Source: Aldrovandia affinis
Taxonomy: Eukaryota; Chordata; Actinopteri; Notacanthiformes; Halosauridae
Direction: 5' to 3'
Assembly (NCBI GenBank): GCA_029706075.1
Contig: JAINUG010000031.1
Coordinates: 310,001 to 374,000 of the forward strand
DNA length: 64,000 bases
Positions within the stretch are counted from its first letter, which is position 1. Every line of letters starts with the position of its first letter. This document shows positions 47,457 to 58,393 of this stretch, one piece after another. The notes under the pieces were generated by a model. It searched no databases. It had not been told where the DNA came from and saw only the letters and a program-made list of their open reading frames with translations. The position numbers and the translations under genes are program-made.

Positions 47457-48423
47457 TTGACCCTTCGCTAAACCACGCCCCCCTTAGTTACTGTTGCTAA
47501 GTCCGTCAAGCTTTGGAGCCAGCATGGCGCTCCCACTGTCGCTAACTGCACTCCTGGAGAAATATTGTCCAATTTTTGGAAAATAGAAAAAGCGATTTCA
47601 GATAGAAGCAGACAGAAGGGTCTACAATATGCATTTGAAGGTTATATTCAAGATATCACACTGACTCAGCAACAAAATGACGTAAAAAAAAAAGAAAGAT
47701 AAGCGAAAGCCTACAGATCAGAGTAAAAGTGAACCACCTGGCGATTGAGACAGAGGACAACGACATTAAGGAGCAACATTGTTCCTGTAAAGCTGGGTAG
47801 GTCTCTATTCACTATTATAATCATTAAAAAGCAAAAGCAGTAGGCCTATATAACGTTACATTCAGTAGTAAGTTAGCTAGCATTAGCTAACTAACGTAAC
47901 ATTAGTAGCCTATAGTGTGCTGTAACAACATTACTCTGGTTAGCTCCACAGGTAGCTCCATACCCTGGACCTCTGTAAAGCAAAAATATCAGCAGTGTGT
48001 CAGCCCAGTCCTCCACAAGATTTGGGTACTCGGGACTGAGCTTCCCATTGACAAAGTGCTGAAATAGTAATGAAAAAATAGTATTACATTTTGACATCAA
48101 GGTAACGTTACCCACAGGTTTTTTAGAGCTTGACTGTAACATCTTAACGTTAGCAAGCTGGTACGTATATCGTAAAAAACGTATATCTCCTTCCAACCTC
48201 TCTGGGTAACGAGTGTCACTGTTACAAGTTGCCCAGGCACAACGTTTAACCATAATTAGCTAAAAATCCACAAAACCAGCTCGAAAATGAAGAAAATCTC
48301 GAATTTTTCCGTCAAAGTCAATGGAGTGCAGCAAAAAACTGTCGGACCTCTGTCGGAGTCTGTCAAATACTGCGATGTGATTGGCCAGTCTGCGTTTCGG
48401 GGCGTGGTTTAGCGAAGGGTCAA
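47457..48423 (-). mobile_element. THAP-encoding DNA transposon, internally deleted
   Basis: Perfect 25-bp inverted ends (TTGACCCTTCGCTAAACC and onward; 47457-47481 and 48399-48423) flank 967 bp. The bases outside are TTAA on the left (47453-47456) and TTGA on the right (48424-48427). The interior encodes the N-terminus of a THAP protein on the minus strand. THAP plus TTAA-like target points to a Kolobok-type element; a P-type element, or an AATT target, are alternatives. Confidence 0.7.
47891..48253 (-). pseudogene. THAP-domain transposase N-terminal exons
   Basis: Exon 1 starts at 48253: MVKRCAWATCNSDTRYPERL then EGDIRF. The C-x4-C pair and DTRYPERLEG stretch fit the start of a C2CH THAP zinc finger. 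After a segment that looks intronic, TTACTATTTCAG (ending 48059) is a good acceptor and the frame resumes HFVNGKLSPEYPNLVEDWAD. This is the HF-NGK-S-EYP end of THAP domains. The two parts lie in one open frame by chance. The rest of the transposase is absent. Confidence 0.65.
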
Positions 48424-48427
48424 TTGA

Positions 48428-50422
48428 GCTAGGGAATTAAAAATAAACGACATGTATGTCTTAAGCATCTTAAGAGGTTAACTTACAAAACATAATACAA
48501 TGATTCAGATCATTTTTGGATGAGGCGCAGCATTCCATTTTCCAGCTATCATGACTGCTTTTGCTTTTAATTTTATCATTCTGGACAGACATTTTACCTA
48601 ATTATAATTCATCCGTATTAGGATTTCCCCCCCTCTCTTTTTCTATGGTCTAAACTGCTCAGCTGTCTCTTAATAAATGCATGTGTGTGGATATGTTAGT
48701 CAGATCGTGCTGGTGCCACCTCAGTCATCAGTCTGGTCTGAGGTTCTGTACTAGTCATTGGAACATCCTACGTCTCTCACCGTGAGTGGACACTTAAACC
48801 TAGGCCGCCTCCAACGGCTCCCACCGGGGTTCGATTAGAAATAAACAATGAACAGAGAGGCCCTGCAATGGCAAGGCAGGTTATTGTACTTTATAAATGC
48901 ATTTCAATAGACCTCATAATGAGGGGAAATGAGCAGGAGCAATTCAAGCGTGGTCTGTACATTTTCTTCCAAAGGGTAATGCAGAGATATAAGACTGTTC
49001 AATTAATGTAATGAAAAAAATAAACATCCTAATACTTATTATCTGCAAGAAAAATCATAATAATTCAGTAAGAAAAAAAAGCATTTGGATGATCCAGGAA
49101 TGAACATTCCCTGGTGAAGGCTCGCTCTGAAAAAAAAAGGCGCACATCGTGAATATTTGCATGGATGAATTCTGCAAGACAATTTCACATATTTCTTTGA
49201 CAGCATTAGAAATATCAGATGATACAAGATCTGCCTATTTCGAGTCGCCTAATGAATCATAGAGCCAGTTATATAATGCAGTGACCTTTGTTTCAATAAG
49301 GCAATGACCTCCAATACTGAGTAGTCAGCAGCATCTCACTGAGGCAGAGAAAAAATATGAATAGCTCATATGCTGATGGTTTATTAACTGCATTTCTTGT
49401 GGATCAATTCAATAGAAATGAGCAATGTGGACACAGTGTCAACAGTATGAGTTTGACACAAGGTTGGGTGTTGATATCAATCTGGTTTTCATTACAGAAT
49501 ATCACTGCTAAGACTGTTTGCATGTCATCGCAATGAAAGTCATGTATATTTTAAACCTCCTACAGTGTTTGAAAAGCTAGATAAAAAGTAAAATATCAGC
49601 TGCCATGAATGTTCTTTCATTATGCATGCTAGATGAAACACTTTGCCCTCAAACCATTTCAAATAGTAACTGAAAGGTACGTGTGTGAAGTGTGTGTCCT
49701 TTCGTGGACAACCCAAAAGACAAATATACTGTGAATAATGCACAGTAATATCGCTGTGAGATTTACAGAGCACAGGGGGTAACAGAGCAAATGCCAACAG
49801 TCCTTGTGTGGCACTAAGATAAGAACTTTAAAATGAAACTGCTTTTCAAAAAAGTTCCACCGATAAATCTTGATTCATCCTAGGAACATATGCTGTGGTA
49901 AACCATAAATTAATTTCAAGTGAACTGGTCATTTCTGTTTCAGCAGGGTGGCTTTAACTACCTTCTGCCCATCAACCTCTGTGAGAACTGTAAAAAAAAT
50001 GATACTTCATTACACCCAGAAAGATGAATTAGTCTACTAAAACAAAGCATTAATAGTTAGTGCTTGATAAAATATAATTCTTTATAAAAATGTCTTTACA
50101 TGAGTTCCCTTTGTTTATAATAAAGAAAACCAAAATGAGCTAGACTATTTCAGACAAAGGAGGACTATTCCCATGAATATGTAGAAAATCATTTTATGTG
50201 GTATGATGCAAGCCTTCATTTACATGATCATGGCATATAAACAGTTTTTTATATTTACTCACACCATTTTCTTGTGTGATTGGTTTTACTGTACTTCGTA
50301 TTTTAAAAAACTGCATATGTCCTTTAACATATGTCTGACAACAGCACAAACTCAGTCATCTGCCATTGGTACTGAATTAAAGAATAGATGAACAAATCCA
50401 AACAGTATTACAGTACATTTTT
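48428..50422. other. Spacer, nothing recognised
   Basis: AT-rich; frames at 49039-49227, 49540-49797 and 50203-50391 have no recognisable features. No repeat ends seen. Confidence 0.4.
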
Positions 50423-50436
50423 ACTCAATTATTATT

Positions 50437-50783
50437 TTTTACATTTTTGTTTCAGATTTATTACAGTTGTTTTTTTTGCCTCCCCCAAGAACTCACCGCC
50501 CGTTCTCCAAGTCAAGCCAATTCCCTGAGGCCAGCGATGATACGCCTCCTCCGAGACAACACTCGTCCACCTACTTTTGGAGACAACCTTTGCGCTTCTC
50601 GGCGAGTTCATGCCGGCTCACCCTCTCCCCTCCCCCTGGGGTGCACAGCCAAATACCACCCCCGATTCAGGCTCCCAGTCAGGGCCGGTCTGACACAGTC
50701 GGGTTTCGAACTGCGACCACAACAGGCAGCTCACACTCACAAATGCGAGTGCATTAGACCGCTACGCTATCCGAGGCCGCACG
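50437..50783 (-). mobile_element. tRNA-headed SINE, family B, full length
   Basis: A perfect 14-bp duplication ACTCAATTATTATT (50423-50436 and 50784-50797) bounds it. Minus strand: head GCGGCCTCGGATAGCGTAGC GGTCT, B-box-like GGTCGCAGTTCGAAACCC, body GGCTGTGCACCCCAGGGGGA, AGCCGGCATGAACTCG. Its tail in this copy lacks the usual AATTGGCCACTAAATTG part or has it replaced. The long plus-strand frames over it (50447-50818) are artefacts of the repeat. Confidence 0.8.
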
Positions 50784-50788
50784 ACTCA

Positions 50789-50812
50789 ATTATTATTATT
50801 ATTATTATTACT
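50789..50812. repeat. (ATT)n microsatellite
   Basis: Eight ATT units adjoining and partly within the SINE's target duplication. Confidence 0.85.
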
Positions 50813-50814
50813 CA

Positions 50815-51515
50815 ATAATCACCCCACTTTTGAGCATCCCCTTCAGCAGAGACCACAGCTCTGGGTACAGACTTGGGGGGAGAGGGCAATACCGTTCACA
50901 GCTAGGTGGAGCATTACTGGTCGGAATATGATGGAATACCGTGTTCGTGCATCCTCCTCGTGGGCCGCGAACACCCCTGACCAACACTGCAGCATAGCCT
51001 GCACCTGTTGATGCTGTCCCATGGTGGGGAGGGAATCCCATCCCCGCAGGTGCCTACACTCCTCCTCCACCTCTCCAAGATCATGTCGCGCCCACCTGTG
51101 TGGAATCAATGCAGGACAAGCGCACCGTCATAGGATAGGGATGGACTATGGACTAGATTCACTATCCAGAAGGGGACCCATCCCCCATGCACATACACCA
51201 CACCACGGGCTATGTGCCACTCACCCCCGTCGTCCAGACCTTACACCAGCCCATAGTATCCATCTTGCTTGCCAGTGTGATCCACCCGTGATCCACCATT
51301 TCGGAGCGAGCCTTCACCACATACCCCAAGAAAGGTATCTTCAGCCCATTAGCCGCTCGCAGGGCCGCCGTGTCCCGCACCGGTAGGTCTCCAAACCATT
51401 TCTGCAAAAAAAAATCATGTACCTGAGCTTGCAATTCCCTGAACCTCACCATCCCTTCCTCCTCAAAGAATTTAGGAACCCACAGGGCACACATGAACCA
51501 TGGTACACACAAATT
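50815..51515 (-). pseudogene. Gypsy-like retrotransposon fragment: protease-RT linker and RT start
   Basis: Minus strand 51512-51210 reads FGDLPVRDTAALRAANGLKI PFLGYVV, which fits the LRAANGLEIPYLGY part of a Metaviridae (Gypsy) retropepsin. Further down, MLQCWSGVFAAHEEDARTRY with a frame slip leads to HHIPTSNAPPSCERYCPLPP and ELWSLLKGMLKSGVI, the region just before the RT catalytic core. It stops at 50815, next to the SINE and ATT repeat, before the YxDD box. Several frame slips make it dead. Confidence 0.65.
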
Positions 51516-51519
51516 GCCA

Positions 51520-52393
51520 TTTCCTCCTACTAGGGGATAACCCCTGGGGGAGCCATGTCATTTTGCTCTTCCCTGTCCATAGTGCTGCTTGAGGGCTTTT
51601 ACAAAGTGGGATCCTGCCGACTACACCTATTTATGTCAGGAGTTTAAGGGCGGGGGGACACTCCCCAAATCACCCTTCAACTAACCTAACCAATGTCAGT
51701 ATTCCTTTTCCCTTAGGAATCCCACCAGCCACACGAGACAGCACACAGTAACGGTAAGTAAAATGCAAGCTTTTATTAACAATTTTTAGTCATACAAATT
51801 ACTTGCAGCGTGCTACTTTGCTTGCCTTGCTTCCCTCTTCTGACTCCCCCCATTTACCTCATCCCTGGGATGCCCGCTCCGGAGGACCGCCCTACAAGTA
51901 AGCACACCCAGTCACTTCACCCTACAAAAGTATACAGGCAATGCGGCTAATGCACACACCACCCCACACTGGAGTACACTGCACACCTTAAGTTTCACAC
52001 TGCTTTCCCATGCACGCATGGCACCCCATATACGCAGCACACCCTCAGGTTTCCCCACTAGACATCGCCAAATTCACATTCCTTACTACTCTGGGAACTC
52101 GGTTCCCATGCTGCAGGAATGTCTTACTTCCCACTATTCAGCTCCTGGTTCCTCACGCCGACTAATTTCTCCAATTGCCTCAATTATCCCCGATTATGCC
52201 CGGCTGTGAACTGCTGGCCACGCCCAACCCATGGGAATAAAGGCGGGCTGCACCTCAGCCTTTTTCCACTTACCTTGATTTTGTGCAGCTCTTTTGAGCT
52301 TATGTGCGTTTTGAGAGCTTGGTAATTGTTGTTGCGCCCTATTTAGTTAGTCACCTGGCTATTGCAGTGCAGGTGGCTTTACAGGTCGTAACA
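51520..52393 (+). mobile_element. Probable LTR (right end defined, left end not)
   Basis: The right edge is set by CGTAACA (ending 52393) just before the primer binding site. GGGAATAAAGG near 52230 could be a polyadenylation or TATA-like signal within an LTR. The left edge is not evident: sequence from about 51520 to 52000 may be LTR or remains of the opposite-strand Gypsy fragment. No second copy of this LTR is in the window. Confidence 0.4.
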
Positions 52394-52395
52394 AT

Positions 52396-52412
52396 TGGGG
52401 GCTCGTCCGAGA
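52396..52412 (+). other. Primer binding site complementary to tRNA-Pro type
   Basis: TGGGGGCTCGTCCGAGA begins two bases after the LTR's terminal CA. Its first 14 bases equal the tRNA-Pro primer site known from gammaretroviruses and found in other LTR elements; the last bases differ. Its place between an LTR end and a Gag remnant supports the call. Confidence 0.7.
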
Positions 52413-52448
52413 GTGAATTTTGGAGTCGTATTGCGGTGATTTGAGTGT

Positions 52449-53830
52449 GTGATCGTTCATCTTAATGAACAGAAAACTGTGTTGGCGGATAAGTTCAATA
52501 TGTGTTGTGGTGACAGTGTGGTAACGGAATCTCCGAAAGACACCGCTGGTTCGGAAAAAGACAGTACTCCCGCTACAGCTGTTGAATGGGAGGATTTAAG
52601 TGAAAAAGAGAATCGTGTGTGTTTCTATCGCAAGAAACATGGACATCTTTTGGTGGACTGTTCCATCCTTAAGCAAAAGAATCAGTCTTAGGGGTTGCTT
52701 TAGTGAGAACAGTGGCCATATTGGGGAAACCTAACATTGAGTATTCTCTTAAAGGGGATTATGTGCTGTTCATTATGGATGAATTTGTATCGTCGATTGA
52801 GGAACCGGGTGTTGCATAGCCTATTAAAATTTTGTGTGATACTGGCGCAGCCCAACCCTTTTTGCTAAAGGATGTGTTGCCCCTGTCTGAAACATCATCC
52901 TTAGATTTGAGTGTGCTGATGAAGGGATTTGATATGGGTTATATACGGTACCTTTGCACACCGTATTGCTAAAGTCGGACCTTGTCATTGGACATGCCAT
53001 TGTGGGCGTGCGTCCTTGTCTTCCTCTGGAAGGTGAGACCTTCATTTTGGGGAATGATTTAGCTGGTGGTAAAGTTTTTGTTAGCCCTGAAGTGACTTCT
53101 GTCCCACATGTAATATAATAATATATTTGCCATTTAGCAGACGCTTTTATCCAAAGCAACTTACAGTAATGAATGCATACATTTTTCAGTATATGTGGCC
53201 CCAATGGGAATCAAACCCACAACCTAAGCGTTGTCAAAGCCACGCTCTACCTACTGAGCCGCACAGAACCACATGTCACCGAGAGCCCTGATCAACTAGT
53301 GCCGGAAAATCCTGACGTTTTTCCGGTTTGTGCCGCTTCGCGTACTTTGTCTACGAGACTTTGTGAATGCCCTGTTGACGTTGGGAATGATATTGATTTA
53401 TTTGACACTTTTATTGTGAATCCTGACTTTGGAGATTTGCATGCCCGTGAACTGCACTAGGCAGTTCACCTAAAATGACAGCTGTGGAGGTGGATTGCTG
53501 ATACTTGTGATGGGCTTAGTAAATTGTCTCTGTCACATGAACAGCTAATCAAGGAAAAAAGGGCTGACCCTGCTCTATCATTTCTTTGTTAGTGCGGTTT
53601 CTATTACCGAAATCGAGGCAGTACCTACTGGTTACTTTGTGAGGAACGATGTTTCATTGTGTGAATGGCGACCGCTTCCTACTTCAGCTCAGGGGGAGTA
53701 GAGTGTTCGGCAGATAGTGGTTCCATTACTTTATCGCTGTGAGAGATTGTGTTTGGCTCATGATTATCGCTGTGCTGGTCATCCGGGAGGTAACAATATG
53801 TACGACCAGTTTTTGTTCACTGAGGTGCCT
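52449..53830 (+). pseudogene. Gypsy-like retrotransposon internal region: Gag end, protease, integrase start
   Basis: The first frame (52449-52691) is a shortened Gag ending in a CCHC-like knuckle CFYRKKHGHLLVDC in which the second Cys is Arg. After a stop, the protease region reads ILCDTGAAQPFLL (DTG active site near 52838) and, later, ILGNDLAGGKVFVSPEV; an in-frame stop precedes DTG. After a SINE, PENPDVFPVCAASRTLSTR continues. Next, past a gap that has lost the reverse transcriptase and RNase H, LPTSAQGE and IVVPLLYRCERLCLAHDYRC AGHPGGNNMYDQF match the HHCC zinc-binding start of integrase. No 3' LTR was found. It is a dead deletion derivative. Confidence 0.7.
53112..53268 (-). mobile_element. 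Short tRNA SINE, family C, inside Gypsy debris
   Basis: A perfect 8-bp duplication CCACATGT (53104-53111 and 53269-53276) bounds it. Minus strand: TGCGGCTCAGTAGGTAGAGC (A box with one change), B box GGTTTGATTCC, linker, and hairpin GCTTTGGATAAAAGCG with TCTGCTAAATGGC. It interrupts the Gypsy-like internal region between the protease and the following linker. Confidence 0.8.
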
Positions 53831-54069
53831 GCGAAAAATTTGAAAAATACATTTTCAGCACTGTCAGTTTTTGTTTCTTGTGTGAATGTAATAACCTCTG
53901 CTTTTGTTAGTTTTTTGTCTTATGTGTGGGGGTGTCGTATCAACAGTCACACACACGCTCATACAAACTCACACCAGATTCAAATAAACTTGTGCTCTCA
54001 CACATTCATTCGAACATAAACAAATGATGGCAAAAATAACATAGCCCACTTGGAGTAAGGGAACTGTCC

Positions 54070-54070
<1 letters not shown>

Positions 54071-54131
<61 letters not shown>

Positions 54132-54138
54132 CACACAC
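54071..54138. repeat. (CA)n microsatellite
   Basis: About 30 CA units with one interruption near the end. The minus-strand Cys-Val repeat frame is an artefact of it. Confidence 0.95.
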
Positions 54139-54258
54139 TTTCATCTGCATTCAATTAACATTTGTCCTAAACTTAAGAATAAATTAACTGTGTTGGTAAA
54201 AATAAAATGTAACAAAATATGTCAAAGTCAATTGAATCCAGTCCTTTCTCTTATAATA
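54139..54258. other. Short spacer
   Basis: Nothing recognised. Confidence 0.4.
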
Positions 54259-54260
54259 TA

Positions 54261-54480
54261 CACTACTGGTCAAAAGTTTTAGAACACCCCCATTTTCCAG
54301 AAACTCTGACAAGAAGAGGTCTGGCACAATTAAAATGCAGTTTCTATCATTTCTATAATGGGCAATCTGCTATTTGGTTTAAATGTTGCTAGCTTCTTTC
54401 CTGTTCTTCAAACATGATCAACAGGCAATTCGAAAGTGGAAACAGTGGAACAACTACAAAGACTGCAACAAAATGGTATA
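54261..54480. mobile_element. Isolated Tc1 terminal repeat fragment
   Basis: TA at 54259-54260 followed by CACTACTGGTCAAAAGTTTT AGAACACCCCC and CATTTTCCAG. This is the terminal repeat of the element at 45901-47409 in better condition. Similarity fades after about 54302; the next 180 bases may be interior sequence of another subfamily. No opposite end was seen. Confidence 0.55.
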
Positions 54481-57411
54481 ATAAATCATGATTATACACC
54501 AGTATACAGCATGTGAAAATTGTAAAGAATGCCCCTTATGTCCCTATCCAGCATAAATTCTGTGCAATGTGCCCACACACAGGAAGTGTAGTAAGTCAAT
54601 TTACTGCTGTTTAATTAGTCATGATATGAACATGTCCCCAGGTCTCTACAAAGCACTTACTGCAGATGCTTTTTACACAATTCCAGTATAAAATGTACTT
54701 GCTGCCTATAGAAAATATTGACGGTTGCTACCTTCAGTTAAAAGCATGAGTTCTTCTTAATTCTTAAGTGATATTGTCTTATTAAATATAGCTAAGTATT
54801 TGTATGTCTTATGACTTCTAACTCGAATAATACCATTTTTAACAATACTTATTATAGAGGCTTTACATTCTATTGTAGTCTTTTGTTCCATTTTTAGTTA
54901 TGAAACAGATTGTATTCTTGTAATTTTCATAGGCCATTTTGTTATATGTAATACAGTTTTTTTCAACTATTCTCAGATTACACTGAGAGCTTTTATGGAG
55001 AAAAGATCTATATGCTCTGCATTCTGCTTGTACTGCCATTAAAATGCATGAATCCATCATGGTCTGGTTATTGGGAAATGGTTTAATAATCCTTCAGAGG
55101 AGAAGGGATTGCAGTGTGAATGTATCAGGGCACAGGGACCATGTGTTTATTAAGTTTGCAGGGCTCTGTGTTCCCCAGTTGTCTGTGTTGCCTCAAGAGA
55201 CAACACAGTGTACCCCTGTGTTCTGTGAGACATCTCAAGGTGATCAAACTGTTGCCTTTTTTCTTGAGCTCATTAGAATGGTTTGCTATTAAGAAGTGAG
55301 GCATCCAGACGTATATATATGAGATATATATGATGAGAATCATATATATATGTATACACCTATCTGAAATCATCAGGGCAGAAGCCGTGCAGGTTTTACA
55401 GGTACTGTTCATTTAACAACTGATATAAACAGCTGATATGAGGATAAGATCATTCCTCTTCAAATTACTGCAATGAAATTATAAATGTCTGAGGTGAACT
55501 GAAACACAGAAATCCCTATAGCCCTAGAAAACATTTTATGGAGGTTTATGGGGATCTATCCAATATAATTGCAACATGAAAACCTGTAACGGCTGATACA
55601 ATATACAACGCATTTGAGATTTTTCTTATATCAATAAGTTACAGATTTTTCCCCCCTGTGCTTTGGGCTAACTTTCCTCATCGCAGCCTATTATCATTTT
55701 CACAATAAGCAATAGGTGCAGTGTTCTGTTTTCTAATCTACTCACACGATAGTGCTTCAGAGCAATGTTTTCAGTGTTAAATATAGGTAACTGGATAGCA
55801 ACAAATCACCAGCTAAATTTTGAAGTAGAATATCTCACTGGAAAGGATATGAGAGAAGGACTCTCGGGTGGCCTAACCAGCTAAATCACGGGTTATCGCA
55901 AAATTATTATTATTGCAAAATGCACCAGAATCTTCCGTAGCTAGGAGTTCTGAAGTGTAACGGATAAATGGACGTAATGTGACCCAGGTTGGGGGGGTTT
56001 GAGTCAGCAGGGTAGTCCTTCACATAGGGGTTGTTCATGAGGGGGACATGTCCCCTCCAATAAATCACAATAACAAAAAAATATGTTTTAAGTACCCAAG
56101 GCTGTAAGCGCAGAAATGGTAGCTAGTACATACTGGCACTTACTATTTTTCCATAATGTTAGAGCAGCTATTACTATCAGAATGAGAATGACTCACAGGT
56201 AGGTGCTGCTCTGGGTACAGTCCAGGGTTCTATTTGGTACTAATCCCTGAAATTTCCACAGTTCCAGGATCAGTTATTTTTCCCCCCATACTGATGAAGC
56301 ATGTGATGGTTTCAACCTAAAATGAAAACGTAAGTGCAAGACGATGAACTCCGATAAATATGTGCTAGCTACACTATAGTGTTCACTACAGTAGAACACT
56401 ATCAATGCACATTGGTGTCATCCCTTCCCCATCCCATTCAACCTTTATGCAATTGATATTTTTCTACGTTTCTAAGTTTTGTATTAATTTGATAAATAAC
56501 CATGTTAAAACAGCACACTTTATACAATTGTGTCAATTGTGTTGTAATTCAGCTACCATTAAACATTGTATAGGTTACAATGGCTAACAGAATACGAGTC
56601 TAGAAAAACACAGAGCTCAAGCTACCAAGGTAGGCATGTAATTCATAAAACATGTTGATTCAATGTGAGCTGCATTTACAGTGTGTGTCTGCCTCGTATT
56701 GTTTAAGATTATTAAAGGTTGCAAAAATACCCACCCCTCACCCACATTTCAAACCACCTCTTGTTACGCTTTTTTTCAGATAGAAAGCCATGCTTCAGAA
56801 AGGACACAAGTACAGACATACAATTATAACTAGTCTCACGCTCTGTGGTGACCTCAACTTCTAAATCTAATAATACATTTGATGGAGGTGCACTTAGAGG
56901 TCTGTTTCCTCAGGTACCATGATTGGCCCTTTAGGCGAAATGCCACAGTAAAGATTTCAGCCCCTCTGTGTCCTACCCCGTGTAGCGCGGTGTGTGAAAT
57001 GGCCCACTGCTCTCAGGGCCCTGGGCGGGTGCCAGGACTGAAAGCACACAAACCACTACTGAGACTCTGCTGGAGAAGACGTCTGCCACACACCAGCCAG
57101 TATGAGAAAATAATCAGACTTTAGAGATATCTCTCAAATATTTCACTTTTACTTGTCAAACTATTATCCCCCGAGGGTTACGAATCATACACACTTTGTT
57201 TAAGATATTGATTTGTGTCACTCACTCTTAGATCACACACTAGAACCTCTGACAATAGATCTGTTTCTGACTGTGGAGAGGGGTTAGCATTCAGATGAAA
57301 CGTACATCAAGCATATGATTTAATAATATAATATACGCCATTTGATATGTAATAGAAATACATATGTGAATAACCCGATTGACATTTTTCTTACATGAAA
57401 TAAAGTACCTA
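54481..57411. other. Non-coding stretch, minor repeat traces
   Basis: AT-rich. GGACTCTCGGGTGGCCTAAC near 55859-55900 looks like a damaged SINE head with no body. TA-rich tract at 55310-55352. The open frames at 55044-55292, 55125-55412 and 56879-57124 contain no known motif. Confidence 0.4.
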
Positions 57412-57413
57412 TA

Positions 57414-58305
57414 CAGTACCCTTATAAATTGCTCACATCCTTTATAAAGATATGCAAAGAATACTTTGTAAAATAAGAAATACGGGTAATGAGCTATATT
57501 GTATGCTCAAAAAATGGGGAAATTGTTATTTAATTCTTCTAATTATTTTATACTAATACATAAAAGATTTTGTTTATGTTGTATATTTTTCCCCCCAAAT
57601 GTCCCAATTATTCACATCCCCATTTTCAGTACCGTGTGCACCCGCCCCTTGCAAGGATAACATTACTGAGTCATATTCTGTAGTGTTTTATGAGATTGGT
57701 GAACATATTGGGGGGGATCATTGGATATTCCTCCATACAGAATCTTTCAAAATCCTTCAGATCATTCACTCTGTGCTTGTGGACTGCCCTATTCAGTTCA
57801 AATCAGGCTCAACTCTGGAGACTGTGATGGCCATTCCAAACCAAACATGTTAAACATGTGGTCAAAGCAGAAGGAACTAGGTTTTTGGCCAACATGTCTT
57901 AGTACTTGCTGGACTTCATCATCATGGGTACTTGCTGGAGTCCATTGACCTAACAAGAGTCTCCATACCAGTAGCAAAATGGCCCCCTAATATCCACCAT
58001 CATATTTCACCATTTGTATGATATTCTTTTAGTTAGACTCTATTTACACATTTGTAATTTCAGTTTATTTCAATGGTCTTTGTCCAATTTCTGTCAGCCC
58101 CTGTGTATGCAAGGACCTTCCAGCCCTAGTTCCACTGCCCCTGATGTTAATACAGATTTATTGTTATTGGATTTTATTTAAATAATTATTAGGGGTGCAA
58201 ATATGTGAAACATACATTTTGGGGAAAAATAATATTATTTTTAAACAATGTTTATTTTATACAGCCTTCTTTGCTCATTCTGGGTGTGAATACATTTGAA
58301 GGGTA
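57414..58305 (-). mobile_element. Tc1-like transposon, internally deleted
   Basis: TA before 57414 and CAGTACCCTTATAAATTGCT at the left match the inverted right end AGTACCCTTCAAATGTATTC (to about 58305). Both ends continue as AT-rich repeats that include CACATCC/CACACCC and TTTGGGG blocks. Minus-strand coding traces (CTCATAAAACACTACAGAAT region at 57660-57700) match the C-terminal region of the relic at 29936-30450 almost base for base around CCCCCCAATATGTTCACC. Most of the transposase is missing or scrambled. Confidence 0.65.
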
Positions 58306-58319
58306 CTATATGCAGTATA

Positions 58320-58342
58320 TACGTATATACAGTATATATACA

Positions 58343-58390
<48 letters not shown>
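58320..58390. repeat. (TA)n microsatellite
   Basis: Long TA run with preceding CAGTATATAC repeats directly next to the Tc1 element end. Confidence 0.9.

Positions 58391-58393
<3 letters not shown>

Noticed and set aside
47525..47590. Short plus-strand frame MALPLSLTALLEKYCPIFGK with a good start context
   Set aside because: Only 20 codons, inside the THAP element on the opposite strand, with no sign of being translated.
50447..50818. 123-residue plus-strand open frame
   Set aside because: It lies entirely within a SINE in reverse orientation, bounded by a 14-bp target duplication.
53969..54154. Cys-Val repeat protein frame
   Set aside because: Direct product of the (CA)n microsatellite.
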